A stretch of DNA of 64,000 bases from contig NZ_MRST01000025.1 of NCBI RefSeq assembly GCF_001902145.1, forward strand, positions 124,001-188,000, read 5' to 3'. This document shows, one piece after another, positions 60,457-64,000 of the stretch (position 1 is its first letter; each line of letters starts with the position of its first letter). The notes under the pieces are model-generated. The model was not told where the DNA came from. It worked only from the letters and a program-made list of their open reading frames with translations, and did no database searches. This stretch comes from Pseudomonas fluorescens. Lineage in GTDB: Bacteria; Pseudomonadota; Gammaproteobacteria; Pseudomonadales; Pseudomonadaceae. The translations under genes and the position numbers were made by a program.

Positions 60457-60472
60457 TGGCACACATCTCGCT
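60457..60472 (+). promoter_or_regulatory. Sigma-54 (-24/-12) promoter of the hydroxybutyrate operon
   Basis: TGGCAC-ACATC-TCGCT matches the sigma-54 consensus TGGCAC-N5-TTGCW, with the essential GG and GC ten bases apart. Transcription would start near 60483, 47 bases before the permease ATG. It lies downstream of an HbcR-like activator gene and the two palindromes. Confidence 0.75.
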
Positions 60473-60529
60473 ATAGCTCCCTCCCACAGCCTCACCCCCA
60501 CAACAATAACAATCCGATGGAGACACACC

Positions 60530-61921
60530 ATGAGTGTGATCATTGCCCTGGCCGCGCTCGCGCTGCTGATGCTGGCCGCCTACCGTGGCTATAGCGTTAT
60601 TCTGTTCGCCCCCATCGCCGCCCTGGGCGCGGTGCTGCTCACCGACCCCTCCGCCGTCGCCCCCGCCTTTACCGGGGTGTTCATGGAAAAGATGGTCGGT
60701 TTTATCAAACTGTATTTCCCGGTATTCCTGCTCGGTGCGGTGTTCGGCAAGCTCATTGAGCTGTCGGGGTTTTCGCGCTCGATCGTGGCGGCTGCGATCC
60801 GCTTGCTTGGCACGCGCCAGGCGATGCTGGTGATCGTGCTGGTCTGCGCCCTGCTCACCTACGGTGGCGTGTCGCTGTTCGTGGTGGTGTTTGCGGTGTA
60901 CCCGTTCGCGGCGGAGATGTTCCGCCAGAGCAATATCCCCAAGCGTCTGATCCCGGCGACCATCGCCCTCGGTGCGTTCTCGTTCACCATGGACGCCTTG
61001 CCCGGCACGCCGCAGATCCAGAACATCATCCCCAGCACCTTCTTCAACACCACCGCCTGGGCGGCGCCGTGGCTGGGGCTGATCGGCACGATCTTCGTGT
61101 TTTGCGCCGGCATGCTCTACCTGGCACGCCAGCGCAACAAGGCCCAGCGTACCGGTGAAGGCTATGGCACCGAGTTGCGCAATGAGCCGGAAACCGCCGA
61201 TAACCTTACCTTGCCCAACCCGTGGCTCGCGTTGTCGCCGCTGATCCTGGTGGGGGTGATGAACCTGTTGTTCACTCACTGGATCCCGCAGTGGTACGGC
61301 AAGACCCACAGCCTCAGCCTGCCGGGCATGAGCGCGCCGGTGACCACCGAAATCGCCAAGCTCACCGCGATCTGGGCGGTGCAGGCGGCGTTGCTGGTGG
61401 GGATTATCGTGGTGCTGGTGTTCGGCTTCTCGGCAATCAAGAGCAAGCTGGCCGAAGGCAGTAAAAGCGCGGTAAGCGGTGCATTGCTTGCGGCGATGAA
61501 CACCGCGTCGGAATATGGGTTTGGCGCCGTGATCGCCTCGCTGCCAGGCTTTCTGGTACTGGCGGACTGGCTCAAGGGCATCCCCAACCCGCTGGTCAAC
61601 GAAGCGATCACCGTGACCTTGCTGGCCGGTATCACCGGCTCCGCTTCCGGCGGCATGAGCATCGCCCTGGCGGCGATGTCCGAGAGCTTCATTGCAGCCG
61701 CCCACGCGGCCAATATCCCCCTTGAGGTGCTGCACCGGGTCGCAGCCATGGCCAGCGGCGGCATGGACACCCTGCCCCACAACGGCGCGGTGATCACCCT
61801 GCTGGCGGTCACCGGGTTGACCCACCGCGAAGCCTACAAGGACATTTTTGGCATCACGATCATCAAGACCCTTGCGGTGTTCGTGGTGATCGGCACTTTC
61901 TACGCCACCGGCATTGTGTGA
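60530..61921 (+). CDS. GntP-family permease, probable 3-hydroxybutyrate/short-chain hydroxyacid transporter
   Basis: An inner-membrane proton symporter of 463 residues with about 12 hydrophobic helices. It has the GntP/DctM-like ends (MSVIIALAALALLMLAAYRG) and the conserved regions FSFTMDALPGTPQIQNIIPS, TGSASGGMSIALAAMS and ASGGMDTLPHNGAVITLLAV. The gluconate family name is general. Position with hydroxybutyrate catabolism suggests beta-hydroxybutyrate or acetoacetate uptake. GGAG is eight bases before the ATG. The dehydrogenase gene starts seven bases after the stop. Confidence 0.88.
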   Translation: MSVIIALAALALLMLAAYRGYSVILFAPIAALGAVLLTDPSAVAPAFTGVFMEKMVGFIKLYFPVFLLGAVFGKLIELSGFSRSIVAAAIRLLGTRQAMLVIVLVCALLTYGGVSLFVVVFAVYPFAAEMFRQSNIPKRLIPATIALGAFSFTMDALPGTPQIQNIIPSTFFNTTAWAAPWLGLIGTIFVFCAGMLYLARQRNKAQRTGEGYGTELRNEPETADNLTLPNPWLALSPLILVGVMNLLFTHWIPQWYGKTHSLSLPGMSAPVTTEIAKLTAIWAVQAALLVGIIVVLVFGFSAIKSKLAEGSKSAVSGALLAAMNTASEYGFGAVIASLPGFLVLADWLKGIPNPLVNEAITVTLLAGITGSASGGMSIALAAMSESFIAAAHAANIPLEVLHRVAAMASGGMDTLPHNGAVITLLAVTGLTHREAYKDIFGITIIKTLAVFVVIGTFYATGIV

Positions 61922-61928
61922 GGTTTTC

Positions 61929-62702
61929 ATGACAACTTTGAATGGCAAGACCGCCCTGGTCACCGGCTCCACCAGCGGCATCGGCCTGGGGATTGCCCTG
62001 AGCCTGGCCAAGGCCGGCGCCAACCTGATTCTCAACGGCTTTGGCGACGCCAGCGCGGTGATCGCCCAGGTGCAGGCGTTTGGCGGCAAGGTCGGGCATC
62101 ACCCGGCAGACGTCAGCGACCCCGCGCAGATCGCCGACATGTTCACCTACGCCGAGCGCGAGTTCGGTGGCGTAGACATCCTGGTCAACAATGCCGGCAT
62201 CCAGCACGTGGCAGCGGTAGAAGACTTCCCTGTGGAGCGCTGGGATTCGATCATCGCCATCAACCTGTCCTCGGTGTTCCACAGCACACGCCTGAGCTTG
62301 CCGGGCATGAAGACCAAGGGCTGGGGGCGCATCGTCAATATCGCCTCGGTGCATGGGCAAGTCGGCTCAGTGGGCAAGGCGGCGTATGTGGCGGCCAAGC
62401 ATGGGGTGATCGGCCTTACCAAGGTGGTGGGCCTGGAAACCGCCACCAGCAATGTCACCTGCAACGCCATCTGCCCGGGCTGGGTGCTGACGCCGCTGGT
62501 GCAGAAGCAGATTGATGATCGCGTGGCCACTGGGGTAGACCCACAGCAGGCGCAGCAGGATCTGCTGGCGGAGAAACAGCCGTCGCTGGAGTTTGTGACG
62601 CCGTCGCAGCTAGGGGAACTGGTGTTGTTCTTGTGCAGTGAGGCCGGCGCCCAGGTGCGCGGCGCGGCATGGAATATCGATGGCGGCTGGCTGGCTCAAT
62701 AA
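61929..62702 (+). CDS. bdhA: 3-hydroxybutyrate dehydrogenase
   Basis: A short-chain dehydrogenase of 257 residues that oxidises D-3-hydroxybutyrate to acetoacetate with NAD. NAD-binding motif is TGSTSGIGLGIA, then ILVNNAGIQHV, catalytic IASVHGQVGSVGKAAYVAAKHGV (Ser, Tyr, Lys) and CNAICPGWVLTPLVQKQI. LNGFGDASAV and IDDRVATGVD are typical of BdhA. GAGG sits six bases before the ATG at 61929. It is in one operon with the GntP permease and acetoacetyl-CoA synthetase. Confidence 0.92.
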   Translation: MTTLNGKTALVTGSTSGIGLGIALSLAKAGANLILNGFGDASAVIAQVQAFGGKVGHHPADVSDPAQIADMFTYAEREFGGVDILVNNAGIQHVAAVEDFPVERWDSIIAINLSSVFHSTRLSLPGMKTKGWGRIVNIASVHGQVGSVGKAAYVAAKHGVIGLTKVVGLETATSNVTCNAICPGWVLTPLVQKQIDDRVATGVDPQQAQQDLLAEKQPSLEFVTPSQLGELVLFLCSEAGAQVRGAAWNIDGGWLAQ

Positions 62703-62734
62703 ACCCAAATATCACCGGCAAAGGTGATCTATAG

Positions 62735-62821
62735 GTGGGAGCGGGCTTGCTCGCGAAGGCGGTGGGTCAATGAGCCTATTCGGTACTGGCATACCGCATT
62801 CGCGAGCAAGCCCGCTCCCAC
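62735..62821. repeat. REPIN, TGTGGGAGCGGG family
   Basis: GTGGGAGCGGGCTTGCTCGC and complementary right arm ending GCTCCCAC, interior GAAGGCGGTGGGTCAAT and ATACCGCATTC. It is in the 170-bp gap between bdhA and the synthetase gene, inside the operon. Confidence 0.9.
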
Positions 62822-62872
62822 ATTGAACCTGTTTTGTCTGACAAACCTCATACAAGAACTAGAGATCTCGCG

Positions 62873-64000
<1,128 letters not shown>

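Noticed and set aside
60440..62089. Long minus-strand frame opposite the GntP permease and bdhA
   Set aside because: Low-complexity His/Arg/Gly-rich translation typical of the antisense of a high-GC gene; both plus-strand genes are recognisable.
3913..62821. Regular repeats as a possible CRISPR array
   Set aside because: The repeats are dispersed, paired as inverted hairpins and separated by kilobases of genes, with no direct repeat-spacer units or cas genes.

Overview
The window looks like chromosome from a fluorescent Pseudomonas (P. fluorescens group). It has about 60 percent GC, a strong G/C bias at third codon positions, and Pseudomonas-type genes (metE, glsA, an HbcR-like regulator, yejABEF, DUF2789, a zinc-free DksA2-type protein). 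It also carries many REP/REPIN short repeats of the P. fluorescens type, mostly between genes. I see no rRNA, tRNA, CRISPR array, insertion sequence, prophage or integrase. It reads as core and accessory metabolic chromosome rather than a mobile island.

Layout. 1-3756: an RND efflux permease (cut by the left edge) and its membrane-fusion lipoprotein. 4023-7161: a DUF3995 membrane protein, a DUF2946 protein and a TonB-dependent receptor. 7302-10978: an orphan betaine-type binding protein, several small unknown genes, DUF2789 and a DksA2-type protein. 11388-25445: a complete-looking myo-inositol locus. It holds a ribose/inositol-type ABC transporter, two Gfo/Idh/MocA dehydrogenases (one called iolG), iolD, iolI, iolB, iolE, an iolC fused to a DUF2090 aldolase-like domain, and a divergent RpiR-family regulator (iolR). 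No iolA/mmsA is present. 25707-30251: a two-component system and two divergent L,D-transpeptidases. 30282-36599: a creatininase-family hydrolase, a lipoprotein, unknowns, a GST, an alpha/beta hydrolase, DUF924 and DUF1624 proteins. 36847-43281: metE, divergent from the alternative spermidine pair (nspC and carboxy(nor)spermidine dehydrogenase), then an MddA-like methanethiol S-methyltransferase. 43484-47075: glutaminase, unknowns, a frameshifted AraC regulator and a class II aldolase. 47230-49724: a stress-flavoured group (DUF4142, PfpI/DJ-1, PLDc_N, hemerythrin). 50399-52055: a copper-delivery group (DUF2946, SCO1, PCuAC). 52199-58734: DUF1543, ppiC and yejABEF. 58843-64000: a sigma-54 regulator (HbcR-like) with its target operon (GntP permease, 3-hydroxybutyrate dehydrogenase, acetoacetyl-CoA synthetase, cut by the right edge).

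How the genes work together. The inositol block imports inositol and oxidises, dehydrates, hydrolyses, phosphorylates and cleaves it. Methylmalonate-semialdehyde dehydrogenase would have to come from elsewhere. The right end imports 3-hydroxybutyrate, oxidises it to acetoacetate and activates that to acetoacetyl-CoA, under a visible -24/-12 promoter with two copies of a GTCTC-N6-GAGAC palindrome upstream. Fourteen paired REPINs of three sequence families, plus unpaired REPs, punctuate the window. One supplies the yejF stop codon and another lies between the two candidate activator palindromes. Most genes are recognisable families. The least explained features are the regulatory palindromes, a 58-codon ORF in the inositol locus, a Zur-box-like site before a DUF1624 gene, and the broken AraC gene.
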